DNA of 24,140 nucleotides from Candidatus Njordarchaeum guaymasense (GCA_030587605.1 JAUQYT010000269.1:1-24140); one strand, 5' to 3'; shown: positions 14,967-22,524, counted from the stretch's first letter. Notes: generated by a model from the sequence alone, not told the origin. A program made the numbers and translations.

Positions 14967-15737
14967 CTATTGCTTGATTTGTTCGCCTCCAGGTTTTGGG
15001 TACGATATCAAGGGCTCTTCTTTCCCAATGGCGAAAGTGTAGTTCAAAGGTATCTCCATCGTGGTGCCGTCATCTATTTTCAGAGTAACACTGGTTGTCA
15101 TGCTAGTCCCTTCGGGTTTGTTAATCCCTTGAACACGCCCGCCTAACCCGACGTTCTTTCCGCCGCTTATCAGCACAAGTGTTCCTACCTCATATCTGAT
15201 GATGCCGATGATTTTCTGGGTTGGTACCTCGATCTTCAAGGTGTCATGTGTCTTGATGCTTGAGAGTTCATTAGCTTCATCTTTTCTGACTATAATGTTT
15301 CTTCCATCATGCAGGTTCAGCTGTAAGTCTCCACCTTTTGCAAGTGTCTTGTTGACCACGCAGCAGAGTTTGAACTCCGCTTCGTTCTTCTGTATTGGTT
15401 GGAGGTCAAGCCCTCGCCTTGGGAATGGAAGAACTCTGAAAGCCTTTTCGATAATGGGAATCGTAATAACATCCATCAGACCAACCGGGAATTTGTGGTC
15501 TCGCCTCGCCACCCCATCGACAAGCACTTTGCCTTCGTATAATACTCGTCTGGCTTCCCTAGCAACATAGTACGGGGAAAGAGTTCCCCTAACGAGATTA
15601 AGAAGCGGTATAGATCCGTCAATTGGATGAGGCCCAGAACGCGGACGAACAGTCCACGAGTGCTGATGCCTAGCTATTCTCCAGTCGGTTGGGGCTGCTA
15701 GCCTCTTCAAGTGTCTTCTTGGCCCTTTCCTACCCAA
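14967..15737 (-). CDS. rps4e: 30S ribosomal protein S4e
   Basis: An archaeal/eukaryotic small-subunit protein with an S4 RNA-binding region (GKVLVDGVARRDHKFPVGLMD) and a C-terminal KOW-like segment (LISGGKNVGLGGRVQGI). It has 256 residues, starting MGRKGPRRHLKRLAAPTDW. Its start overlaps the end of L24 by 8 nt, implying coupled translation. Its 3' end faces S14 with a one-base gap. Confidence 0.96.
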   Translation of the reverse strand: MGRKGPRRHLKRLAAPTDWRIARHQHSWTVRPRSGPHPIDGSIPLLNLVRGTLSPYYVAREARRVLYEGKVLVDGVARRDHKFPVGLMDVITIPIIEKAFRVLPFPRRGLDLQPIQKNEAEFKLCCVVNKTLAKGGDLQLNLHDGRNIIVRKDEANELSSIKTHDTLKIEVPTQKIIGIIRYEVGTLVLISGGKNVGLGGRVQGINKPEGTSMTTSVTLKIDDGTTMEIPLNYTFAIGKEEPLISYPKPGGEQIKQ

Positions 15738-16131
15738 CCTCTTTCTCCTCCTTTAATGAAGCGCCTTTACGTTTAAGAATCCTATTGCGCCAGTCGTCGA
15801 GTTTTAGCTTGACTATCGTCACGCGGGAAGGTCTTATCGGAACAGAGTATGTTTGCCCGGTTGTTCTCTCTGCAACCGCTCCATCGACAAAAATCACGCA
15901 TTTCTTAAGGTTAATCCTAGACACTTTTCCCTGAATGCCAGAAAACATACCTTCATTGATCATGACCTCGTCGTCCTTGCGGACCGACAGATTTCTAACA
16001 CCGTACTTTTCTCTTAGTTCAGGCGAGAGCTGCGCAACAATGAGCTTTCTTCTCCTGTGAAGAGGCGCGCTGTAGATCGCTCTCCTCTGTTTCCTTGGGC
16101 TCTTTGACTTCAAAAGAATATTACCCTCCAT
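15730..16131 (-). CDS. rpl24: 50S ribosomal protein L24
   Basis: An assembly-initiator protein at the tunnel exit of the large subunit. From the ATG at 16131 it has 133 residues; a GTG two codons earlier is equally possible. The KOW motif is VMINEGMFSGIQGKVSRIN. SKSPRKQRRAIYSAPLHRRRK is the archaeal N-terminal block. No ribosome site is visible before either start. A TATA-like CTTTTATTG lies about 30 nt upstream, so a leaderless message is possible. Confidence 0.94.
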   Translation of the reverse strand: MEGNILLKSKSPRKQRRAIYSAPLHRRRKLIVAQLSPELREKYGVRNLSVRKDDEVMINEGMFSGIQGKVSRINLKKCVIFVDGAVAERTTGQTYSVPIRPSRVTIVKLKLDDWRNRILKRKGASLKEEKEVG

Positions 16132-16182
16132 ACGCACAATTCACGCAGATCAATAAAAGCTCCATGTCAATGACTGTGATAG

Positions 16183-16602
16183 CTATACAACTATGCTAGA
16201 AATTGTCGCAATCTTCGCCCATCTCTCTGCTGCCTCTTTGGCGACAGGACCCCGTATTTCACTTCCCTGAGCTTCTCCCTCTGGACTCACAACAACCCCT
16301 GCGTTGTCCTCAAACATTACCCAGCTCCCATCTGGGCGCCTGTACGATTTTCTCTGTCTGATGATGACAGCCCTTACGATCTTCCTCCTCATCTCAGGAG
16401 TACCTTTCTTAACACTGGTAACAACCATGTCTCCTACACTTGCTGAAGGAAACCGGTTCAGTCTCCCCTTGTACGGCGTGACTGCAATTATCTTGAGTGT
16501 TTTGGCGCCCGTGTTGTCAGCACACGTGATGTACGCACCGACAGGCAACCCCCTGCAAATTCTTGGCTTATTGCCGACAACAATCTTTATCCGTTTTGCC
16601 AA
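16183..16602 (-). CDS. rpl14: 50S ribosomal protein L14
   Basis: Large-subunit protein at the subunit interface, binding site of anti-association factors such as aIF6. It has 139 residues. LPVGAYITCADNTGAKTLKII and the C-terminal GPVAKEAAERWAKI are diagnostic. The start is TTG at 16602, with GGAGG 8 nt upstream. Confidence 0.96.
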   Translation of the reverse strand: MAKRIKIVVGNKPRICRGLPVGAYITCADNTGAKTLKIIAVTPYKGRLNRFPSASVGDMVVTSVKKGTPEMRRKIVRAVIIRQRKSYRRPDGSWVMFEDNAGVVVSPEGEAQGSEIRGPVAKEAAERWAKIATISSIVV

Positions 16603-16657
16603 GACGTAGACCTCCTTAATATAGGAAAGAGAGTAAACTCATTCATTCGATGATATT

Positions 16658-16984
16658 TCATGCTTCTTTCTTTTCCACAATGACAAATGAGACCGTTTTA
16701 CTTAGTGGGCGGCATTCTGCGATTCTCACCACGTCCCCTTCCTTAGCGGAAATACATGGGGGATTGTGTGCATGAAGATGCTTTCTCCTTCTTTCGTACC
16801 TCATATACTTCTTGACGTAATGCAGATACTCCCTTCTAACAACTACTGTGTTGGACATTTTCCCGCTTACGACGGTTCCTTCGAATATTCTACCTCTGAC
16901 CGGAAGGATACCGTGGAAGGGGCATAATTCATCTTCACACTTGTTCTTAGGTGGAATTACATCAAGCCCTATGTTTTGCTTCAT
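16658..16984 (-). CDS. rps17: 30S ribosomal protein S17
   Basis: A primary 16S rRNA-binding protein. It has 108 residues, with the archaeal N-terminal CEDELCPFHGILPVRGR and the OB-fold segment EGTVVSGKMSNTVVV. AAGGAG lies 5 nt before the ATG. A TATA box about 140 nt upstream suggests it heads a transcript with a leader of about 110 nt. Confidence 0.96.
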   Translation of the reverse strand: MKQNIGLDVIPPKNKCEDELCPFHGILPVRGRIFEGTVVSGKMSNTVVVRREYLHYVKKYMRYERRRKHLHAHNPPCISAKEGDVVRIAECRPLSKTVSFVIVEKKEA

Positions 16985-17118
16985 TTCGACTCCTTACCTC
17001 GTAGTGCAATTGCCTTCTTTCTTGGTCATGAATCGCAGCGAGTCAGGTTCGTGTTTCACATTCTATCATAAGTGGGAGAATCCAGATCATCTTTAGAAAG
17101 AGCAAGATTAGGCGTTTT

Positions 17119-17127
17119 CTATAAAAG
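17119..17127 (-). promoter_or_regulatory. TATA box upstream of S17
   Basis: CTTTTATAG on the minus strand lies between Rpp29 and S17. The predicted start is about 17095, giving a leader of about 110 nt. It would let S17, L14, L24 and S4e be transcribed apart from the S19-S3 part. Confidence 0.55.
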
Positions 17128-17168
17128 ACTTTCGAGTATCGTCTTCAACCTTTGGTTCTCGAGCATCA

Positions 17169-17444
17169 TCATCTTTTCTTTTTTAATCTGTTTTCGGGGC
17201 GTCCTACGATTTCTACTCCATCGATCTGGATCTTTCCTTTTTCGGGAATAGATAGTTCGAGCACAACTGATCTCTTGGGGATTCTTTTTAAAGACGAGTT
17301 CTTTGTCGCCAAGATAATCATGTTGCGAGACTCCATTACGATAAGACCTTCGATACCGACATAATCTTTATGGCTGCTCCGTACTACCTTCGCGAATAAT
17401 CCTATGAGCTCATGCCGGTCTACATTTTCCTGGGTAATCTTGAT
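17169..17444 (-). CDS. rnp1: RNase P protein component 1 (Rpp29/Pop4)
   Basis: A 91-residue protein of the archaeal RNase P holoenzyme that binds the catalytic RNA and helps process tRNA 5' ends. It is recognised by the N-terminal ITQENVDRHELIGLFAKVV, the Sm-like barrel, and the end IQIDGVEIVGRPENRLKKK. Its place between L29 and S17 is standard. The start is abnormal. The frame has ATG followed at once by TAA, then ATC AAG ATT. AGGAGG lies 9 nt before the ATC, so I place the start there; the next in-frame ATG would delete the conserved RHELIGL block. A base error or an unusual start is possible. Confidence 0.85.
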   Translation of the reverse strand: MKITQENVDRHELIGLFAKVVRSSHKDYVGIEGLIVMESRNMIILATKNSSLKRIPKRSVVLELSIPEKGKIQIDGVEIVGRPENRLKKKR

Positions 17445-17461
17445 TTACATTATCCTCCTTC

Positions 17462-17668
17462 CTACTTTTTCGACTGTTGTTCTCCATTCACAGTCAAGAT
17501 CCTTGCAATGGTTTTGCGTATCTGTTTTATTCTTCCAGGGCTTTCCACAGTTCCTGCTCCCGTACGTAGTGCTCTCGATCTCGTGAGCTCAGCTGTTAAT
17601 TCTTCAAGTTTCTTCTCTCTTTCAGCAGGCGTCATTCCCCTAATTTCCTTGATTCGCAGGATTGCCAT
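17462..17668 (-). CDS. rpl29: 50S ribosomal protein L29
   Basis: A small helical hairpin protein at the tunnel exit, the docking site for the signal recognition particle. It has 68 residues. The starting block ILRIKEIRGMTPAEREKKLEEL is typical. It begins six bases after the S3 stop and lacks a clear ribosome site, so it probably depends on S3 translation. Confidence 0.95.
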   Translation of the reverse strand: MAILRIKEIRGMTPAEREKKLEELTAELTRSRALRTGAGTVESPGRIKQIRKTIARILTVNGEQQSKK

Positions 17669-17674
17669 AAATAT

Positions 17675-18490
17675 TCACTTGCTCTTTTTCTTTTCAACTT
17701 TCTTTTTTTCTTTCTTTTCCTGTGTTGGTTCCTTGCTACTCTCAGCCGGAGTCTCCTGTTGTTTTTCCTCTGGTTGCTTCACTTGCTCTTGTACCTTTCC
17801 ACCTGTCTCGCTATTTGCTACTGGAGAGGGACTTATAGCTTCGACCGGCACTTCACTGGTCTTAGCTGCTTCCGGTTGGGCAGCTCCTGGAGTTATTTCT
17901 GGATAATTGACCCTTATCTTGTCGGGTAGGTCTCCTGGTATCATTATTACTACTCTGACTCCCATTACTCCGGGCTTCAGGAAAGCAGGTGCAGTTCCCT
18001 CTCTAACAAACTGGTTAACTGGCTCACCGCACTTGGTTATGACTCCATCCCTAAACTTCTGGTAGCGAGCACGTTGGCTTGTAAGTTTGCCACTTATTGT
18101 GACCTCTACTCCTTTAGCCCCAGCCTCCATTATTCTCCTCAATACCGAGTAGCATGCTCTTCGGTATTGGAATCCTCTCTCAAGTGATGAGGCAAGTTTT
18201 CGCGCCATAATCTTAGCGTCAAATTCTGGAACCTCAACTTCAGCAACTTCAATCTGAGGGTTATCAATCCCAAAACTCTGCTTCAAAGTTTCAGTAAGCT
18301 CACGAACAGTTTTTCCTCTTCTCCCTATCACAAAGCCAGGTCTTGTAGCATAGATGGTGAACCTAGTTCCCAACGGACTCTTCTGGATATCGACTCCACC
18401 ATACCCTGCTCTTTTTAGCTCAGAGTCAAGGTATTCATCGATACGAATTCTCTGCAACCCTTTTAGCACAAAATGAGTTTTGATGGGCAA
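17675..18490 (-). CDS. rps3: 30S ribosomal protein S3 with charged C-terminal tail
   Basis: Head protein lining the mRNA entry channel. The type II KH domain has its GxxG loop at residues 56-59 (GRRG). The C-terminal S3 domain covers about 100-195 (RAYSVL-like RACYSVLRRIMEAGAKGVEV). Residues about 201-271 form a tail rich in Pro, Glu, Gln, Ser and Lys that ends in a lysine run, longer than in many archaea. The start is TTG at 18490, with GAGG about 11 nt upstream, following L22 by 14 nt. Confidence 0.95.
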   Translation of the reverse strand: MPIKTHFVLKGLQRIRIDEYLDSELKRAGYGGVDIQKSPLGTRFTIYATRPGFVIGRRGKTVRELTETLKQSFGIDNPQIEVAEVEVPEFDAKIMARKLASSLERGFQYRRACYSVLRRIMEAGAKGVEVTISGKLTSQRARYQKFRDGVITKCGEPVNQFVREGTAPAFLKPGVMGVRVVIMIPGDLPDKIRVNYPEITPGAAQPEAAKTSEVPVEAISPSPVANSETGGKVQEQVKQPEEKQQETPAESSKEPTQEKKEKKKVEKKKSK

Positions 18491-18504
18491 GTTGTGACTA
18501 ACCT

Positions 18505-18981
18505 CTACTCTGAGACTTCTTCAAGAACTAGTTGAACCCGCGTTAGTTGTTCGATCTTCGGGGAACTTCTGCCAAAGGCTCTCGGCGTAAATCTTTTCAG
18601 CTTAGGACCCAGGTCAACCGAAGCATGGATAATCTTCAGTCGATCAACGTCGAGTCCTTTGTACTCAGCGTTGTTCTCAGCGTTCTTCAGAATTCCAAGA
18701 ACACGTTCTGCAACCTTGATGGGATAGCCGCCTGCATACCATTTATGTTCCCTGAGCTTGTTGGCGTGATGGCCAAGTTCTTTCTTGTGTACACGAAAAG
18801 GAATCATCTTCTTCATGGCGATGACTCTTTCAAGTAGTTCCTTGGCCTTCTCCAGCTTCAATCCTCTTATCTCTCTGCAGACTTCAGCAGCCTTCTTGGG
18901 TGAGATGCGCATGTCGATTCCACTGGCTTTAATGGTCTTGTCTGGGTCTAATCCCATTATGGAGTAACCGAATCTAGGCAT
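18505..18981 (-). CDS. rpl22: 50S ribosomal protein L22
   Basis: Large-subunit protein whose beta hairpin lines the exit tunnel. It has 158 residues, with DMRISPKKAAEVCREIRGL, KELGHHANK and FTPRAFGRSSPKIE. GAGG lies 7 nt before the ATG. The 181-nt gap from S19 and the TATA box in it indicate a separate transcript start. Confidence 0.95.
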   Translation of the reverse strand: MPRFGYSIMGLDPDKTIKASGIDMRISPKKAAEVCREIRGLKLEKAKELLERVIAMKKMIPFRVHKKELGHHANKLREHKWYAGGYPIKVAERVLGILKNAENNAEYKGLDVDRLKIIHASVDLGPKLKRFTPRAFGRSSPKIEQLTRVQLVLEEVSE

Positions 18982-19109
18982 GTTGAAGCCTCATCTCACC
19001 AGTGACTCTATGATTGATGATAACCTTACGCTGTGACTAGTTGGAATCGCCAAAGATCGCTCGTCCAGTTTGGAGATTTGCAATGAGTATGTTGGGAAAT
19101 CTCTAATGA

Positions 19110-19120
19110 CTATATAAATT
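19110..19120 (-). promoter_or_regulatory. TATA box upstream of L22
   Basis: AATTTATATAG on the minus strand is a strong TATA element in the S19-L22 gap. It predicts a start near 19087 and a leader of about 105 nt. Confidence 0.6.
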
Positions 19121-19162
19121 AATCGCACATAGCAGAAGCGATGTTCGAATATAGTTCATTCG

Positions 19163-19567
19163 CTACTTGAGAGGTACGTATGCTGAGGATTTGGTTGCGC
19201 CGATTCCAGGGTTGCCATGCATGACTTTCTTGCATGGAGGTGAGTACTCTCCAAGATAATGTCCTATCATTTCTGGTCTTATTTCAACGGGGATGAACTC
19301 CTTTCCGTTGTGGATGGCTACTGGGAGTTCGACCATCTCTGGGAGTATCACCATGTCCCTGTCGTGTGTTCTGACAGTTACCTTCTTTCCTTTCTTTATT
19401 GCCCTATGTGCGCGCCTTAGTTTCTCAAGTAACTTCTTATGTCGTGGTGGAAGCCCTCGTAAGAGACTTCTCCTCTGCCTTGATGGAAGCAACTTAGCAA
19501 ACTCATCCATTGGCAGCTTCTCTAGTTCCTCCACTGTAAGGCCTCTGAAGGTAAACACCCTTGGCAT
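19163..19567 (-). CDS. rps19: 30S ribosomal protein S19
   Basis: Small-subunit head protein paired with S13. It has 134 residues. THDRDMVILPEMVELPVAIHNG and the C-terminal GIGATKSSAYVPLK are archaeal signatures. The ATG follows GAGGTGAAGTCGAGTA. It is the first ribosomal gene of this block; L3, L4, L23 and L2, which precede S19 in the ancestral S10 operon, are replaced here by a phosphohexomutase. Confidence 0.96.
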   Translation of the reverse strand: MPRVFTFRGLTVEELEKLPMDEFAKLLPSRQRRSLLRGLPPRHKKLLEKLRRAHRAIKKGKKVTVRTHDRDMVILPEMVELPVAIHNGKEFIPVEIRPEMIGHYLGEYSPPCKKVMHGNPGIGATKSSAYVPLK

Positions 19568-19637
19568 TACTCGACTTCACCTCTGATACCGATAAACAAC
19601 CACTGAACGAGCTGTGCCCTCCGCATAAGGGGGTTTC

Positions 19638-19650
19638 GGTATATAGTTTT
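19638..19650 (-). promoter_or_regulatory. TATA box upstream of S19
   Basis: AAAACTATATACC on the minus strand, preceded by a purine-rich BRE-like stretch (GAAGGA). The predicted start near 19613 gives a leader of about 45 nt. Confidence 0.6.
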
Positions 19651-19723
19651 TTCCTTCATCATTATGAGTCATAAGGGGACACATGGGTCTCTGTATGATC
19701 GAACATAAAGGGTCAAGTTTCTG

Positions 19724-21106
19724 CTAGGTAAACTTCTTTACGGTATCCATCAAATCCGACTTGAATTTAGATAATAGTTTTTCGCTTCCCGACATTGTTC
19801 GCGCTTCGACAGTGATCCTTATCTTCGGCTCGGTGTTTGATGGTCTCACAAGCGCCCATCCTTCGTCCATTACAATTCTAACCCCATCGGTCACGTCAAT
19901 TCGGTATCCATCTTTTTCATATTTCTCCTTCATACTTTCAACAACTCTGAACTTGACCTTATCCGGGCACTTTATGTTCTCTCTCAAGCTTGGATAACTC
20001 CTTATTCCATTCAAGATCTGCGAATATGATTCCTCTGAATTGGATAATATTTCAGCTAGCTTGACACTAGCTAGTACACCGTCATCGAATGGATAGAAAT
20101 CAGGGAAATAAAAGTGGCTCGAGATTTCCATACCAAAGACGGCTTTTTGATTCTTTATTGCCTCAGTAATGAAGACATCCCCCACCCTGACCCTAACGAC
20201 TTCTCCTCCGGTCTTGGAGAGTTCATCCTCAAGGATCATAGAGCACGAGACATTTGCTACAATCTTGCCTCTCCCTCTACTCAGATAATCCCTAGCGAAG
20301 ATTATCCCACTTTTCTCTGGGACGACTCTCTCTCCCTTCTCATCGACGAACACAGCTCGATCCCCGTCTCCGTCGTAGGCAACTCCGAAATCGGCCCTTG
20401 CCTCTGTGACGAGCCTGGAAAGTTCCTTCAATACTTCTTTGCCTTCAGCACTGGGATCAGGATCCCTGCCTGGAAACGTTCCGTCAGGCTGAGAGTTAAT
20501 TGTGATTACATCAAAGCCAAGGTTCCTGAATAACTGAGGCGCTATCACCGATGCCGCTCCATTACCTGGGTCTAGAATGACCTTCAATCTTCTGCCTATC
20601 TTCACCCGGTCGATGATAAGTCCGGAGTATTCGGACAAGACGACTTTCGAGGGTACACTCATGACTCTCCCGATTTTATTCCACTCTTTCTTCAGGAACC
20701 TTCCGCTAAAATAGATATCACGAATAGTCTTGTTTTGAGCAGTGTAGCCAGTTCCGTCGCTATTCCGAAATCTGAGACCATTATACTCTGGCGGGTTGTG
20801 GGAAGCTGTTACAACAACTCCAGCCTTGGGTCTCTTTTTCCACGTAGCGAAGTTCACGACTGGGATAGGAACCATGCCAACAGAGATAATGCCGCAGCCT
20901 ACTGATGCTAGACTGGATGCCAGTATTGACTCAATTACCTCACTGCTCACTCTGCTGTCTCTGCCGGTTATGACTTCACCAGATCCTTGGAGAAAAGTTC
21001 CAAACGCGATTCCTATTCTAGAGATAACCTCGGGAGTCAACTCCTCGTTAAAGACTCCGCGAATATCGTATTCTCTGAAGATGTCTTCGACACCCAAATG
21101 AACCAC
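19724..21106 (-). CDS. phosphomannomutase/phosphoglucosamine mutase family phosphohexomutase
   Basis: A 460-residue alpha-D-phosphohexomutase that moves phosphate between C1 and C6 of a sugar (mannose, glucose or glucosamine). All four functional loops are intact: the phosphoserine loop TASHNPP at 100-106 (Ser102), the metal loop DGDGDR at 245-250, the sugar loop GMEISSH at 325-331 and the phosphate loop RPSNTEPKIRI at 421-431. The exact sugar cannot be told from these motifs. The start is GTG at 21106 with no clear ribosome site. Products would feed glycans or nucleotide sugars; there is no functional link with the ribosomal genes. Confidence 0.92.
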   Translation of the reverse strand: MVHLGVEDIFREYDIRGVFNEELTPEVISRIGIAFGTFLQGSGEVITGRDSRVSSEVIESILASSLASVGCGIISVGMVPIPVVNFATWKKRPKAGVVVTASHNPPEYNGLRFRNSDGTGYTAQNKTIRDIYFSGRFLKKEWNKIGRVMSVPSKVVLSEYSGLIIDRVKIGRRLKVILDPGNGAASVIAPQLFRNLGFDVITINSQPDGTFPGRDPDPSAEGKEVLKELSRLVTEARADFGVAYDGDGDRAVFVDEKGERVVPEKSGIIFARDYLSRGRGKIVANVSCSMILEDELSKTGGEVVRVRVGDVFITEAIKNQKAVFGMEISSHFYFPDFYPFDDGVLASVKLAEILSNSEESYSQILNGIRSYPSLRENIKCPDKVKFRVVESMKEKYEKDGYRIDVTDGVRIVMDEGWALVRPSNTEPKIRITVEARTMSGSEKLLSKFKSDLMDTVKKFT

Positions 21107-21260
21107 CTTGCTCTACCGATCGGCTAGCAGCGCATACTAAAGCCTCACACCAGAACTTAAATTGTTATCGATCCCTTGAATCGATATAGGACCACGAGCG
21201 CTTAAATCCTTAAAAACTAAGACCGTTCGATTAATGTTCTCAAAAACATGGTACGTGAGT

Positions 21261-21424
21261 TGGTGCCGCGGGCAGGAATTGAACTCGCAGGATACCTAAG
21301 AACTCCCAGGCACCCTCCTGCGACAACCGGATCTTCAGTCTCGCCCACCGCGGAAAGGGTAATTTTCTCCGGGTGACCGGCGCTATCGGGTGGATTTTTT
21401 TCTCCCGGCCTAAGCTACCGCGGC
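21261..21424 (-). tRNA. tRNA-Phe(GAA) with three introns
   Basis: Acceptor GCCGCGG/CCGCGGC, discriminator A and encoded CCA bracket a 164-nt gene; removal of three introns leaves 77 nt. Intron 1 (21385-21401, 17 nt) lies at 22/23: helix CGGG/CCCG, cuts AG^A and AT^A, loop only. Intron 2 (21340-21376, 37 nt) lies at 30/31: helix CGCC/GGCG, cuts GG^T and AG^A, inner CACC/GGTG. Intron 3 (21284-21316, 33 nt) lies at 53/54: helix CGCA/TGCG, cuts GG^A and AG^T, 8-pair inner stem. The mature anticodon arm is CCGGA-CTGAAGA-TCCGG and the T arm GCAGG-TTCAATT-CCTGC. Confidence 0.93.
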
Positions 21425-21458
21425 ACCCGACCTTGTAGAGTTTATACGAGGACTGTTT

Positions 21459-21466
21459 CTTTTAAG
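21459..21466 (-). promoter_or_regulatory. TATA box for tRNA-Phe
   Basis: CTTAAAAG on the minus strand lies 35 nt upstream of the tRNA 5' end, the right distance for a short 5' leader removed by RNase P. Confidence 0.5.
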
Positions 21467-21572
21467 TTTTTCTTTCTATTTGACCAGTGAATGTGGAGTG
21501 TCTTGGCGTGTCGACATGTTACATCTTGCTGTGAGAAATTGAAGCTGATCCGTGCAGCCATTTCTGGCATTC

Positions 21573-22073
21573 TCACGTGCTAAATAAGCTATGTCCCCTG
21601 CTCCCAGTTATTCTTCCAATAATAATACTGACTGTCACCACAATGAGCGCAGAGACAACTTCAGCAAAGGCAAACCTCGCGTAGTAAGGAATGCCTGTTC
21701 CCTGACAGACGGTGACAATGGAAATATAGAAAACTGACGAGAACACCAGAACCAATAAGACTGAGAGAACAGAAGCAACCTCTAGCTTCCCCAACATGCC
21801 GGAAAGTCCTCGGCGTTCGCCTTTCTTCCACTTCGATGTCTTTCTTTCTCTCACTGCAAAGCGCGCGTGTATGGCTTCTACCAAAGACATCTCGACCCCG
21901 CCCAGTGTTATAGAAGCCCCGAGCGGAACAAGGGTGAGAAGATAAATGCTGGTTACGCCAAGAACGGTTTGGGCGTGGAGAACAACAAAGCTCTGCGCGA
22001 TTCCAGCCAAACCGATAAGCACAAGTGCAAGTCCAACACTTGCTCTTTTCCTCCACCAAAAAATCACTGACAT
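21573..22073 (-). CDS. unknown four-helix membrane protein
   Basis: A 166-residue protein I do not recognise. Four hydrophobic segments are clear at about 11-32, 38-62, 97-122 and 133-156. Between segments 2 and 3 is a basic loop (HARFAVRERKTSKWKKGERRG), which would face the cytoplasm. There are no catalytic motifs, signal peptide or metal-binding clusters. The ATG at 22073 lies 10 nt after a short GGGATG. It is a single gene between tRNA-Phe and tRNA-Val, with no partner suggesting a role. A 140-residue overlapping frame on the same strand lacks these features. Confidence 0.7.
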   Translation of the reverse strand: MSVIFWWRKRASVGLALVLIGLAGIAQSFVVLHAQTVLGVTSIYLLTLVPLGASITLGGVEMSLVEAIHARFAVRERKTSKWKKGERRGLSGMLGKLEVASVLSVLLVLVFSSVFYISIVTVCQGTGIPYYARFAFAEVVSALIVVTVSIIIGRITGSRGHSLFST

Positions 22074-22220
22074 TTCTGTTCATCCCGGTTGACCTACAAT
22101 TTACACCTTTAGGAGTTTCCGACGTTGCCTAATAAACGTTTTTAGTCACTTTAATCCGAGAGCTAGTTGGTCATCTACTTGGTTTCTCGGAGGAGGAAGC
22201 TCAGGAGGAGACCACAAAAA

Positions 22221-22230
22221 AAATATATAG
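22221..22230 (+). promoter_or_regulatory. TATA box for tRNA-Val
   Basis: AAATATATAG on the plus strand lies 26-35 nt before the tRNA 5' end. The surrounding interval 22074-22255 shows no gene. Confidence 0.65.
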
Positions 22231-22255
22231 TAAGAAACTATGAGAGTCTTGGAAC

Positions 22256-22452
22256 GGGCGGGTGGTCTAGATACGGCTACACCTCGAAGTGGTTGCCCCT
22301 AGAAGGTTATGATACCGCCCTGAGGAGAGAAAGTCTCTGACTGATAGCCTAATGTTTTCCGCGTGATGCTCTCCGGGTAAACACGGCGGTGGGGCTAATT
22401 GGGAGGTACCGTTAGCGCCGAATCGCCGGTTCAAATCCGGCCCCGCCCACCA
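22256..22452 (+). tRNA. tRNA-Val(GAC) with three introns
   Basis: Acceptor GGGCGGG/CCCGCCC, A73 and encoded CCA enclose 197 nt; splicing leaves 77. Intron 1 (22273-22304, 32 nt) is in the D loop at 17/18: helix CTAG/CTAG, cuts AT^A and AA^G. Intron 2 (22323-22380, 58 nt) lies at 34/35, inside the anticodon: helix GCCC/GGGT, cuts TG^A and AA^A, inner GGAGAG/CTCTCC. Intron 3 (22393-22422, 30 nt) is in the variable loop at 46/47: helix CGGT/GCCG, cuts GG^G and AA^T, inner GCTAAT/GTTAGC. The mature anticodon arm is CCGCC-CTGACAC-GGCGG and the T arm GCCGG-TTCAAAT-CCGGC. Confidence 0.92.
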
Positions 22453-22524
22453 TCCTTCTCTTCAATCGTCTTATGACATCAGAAGAAGCATGCATCACGA
22501 TTGTGTCGTCCTGTGGAGTATTTG

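Noticed and set aside
17040..17100. Box C/D small RNA in the S17 leader
   Set aside because: GATGATC, TATGATA and CTGA occur, but the boxes are imperfect and badly spaced.
18990..19040. Plus-strand TGATGA as a box C of a small RNA upstream of L22
   Set aside because: No properly spaced CTGA box follows.
21661..22083. A 140-residue protein in a second minus-strand frame over the membrane-protein gene
   Set aside because: Cys/Arg-rich composition with no family match; the overlapping frame has coherent membrane helices.
22323..22380. Box C/D guide RNA inside tRNA-Val intron 2
   Set aside because: CTGA and GTGATG are present but in the wrong order and spacing; the C box is incomplete.
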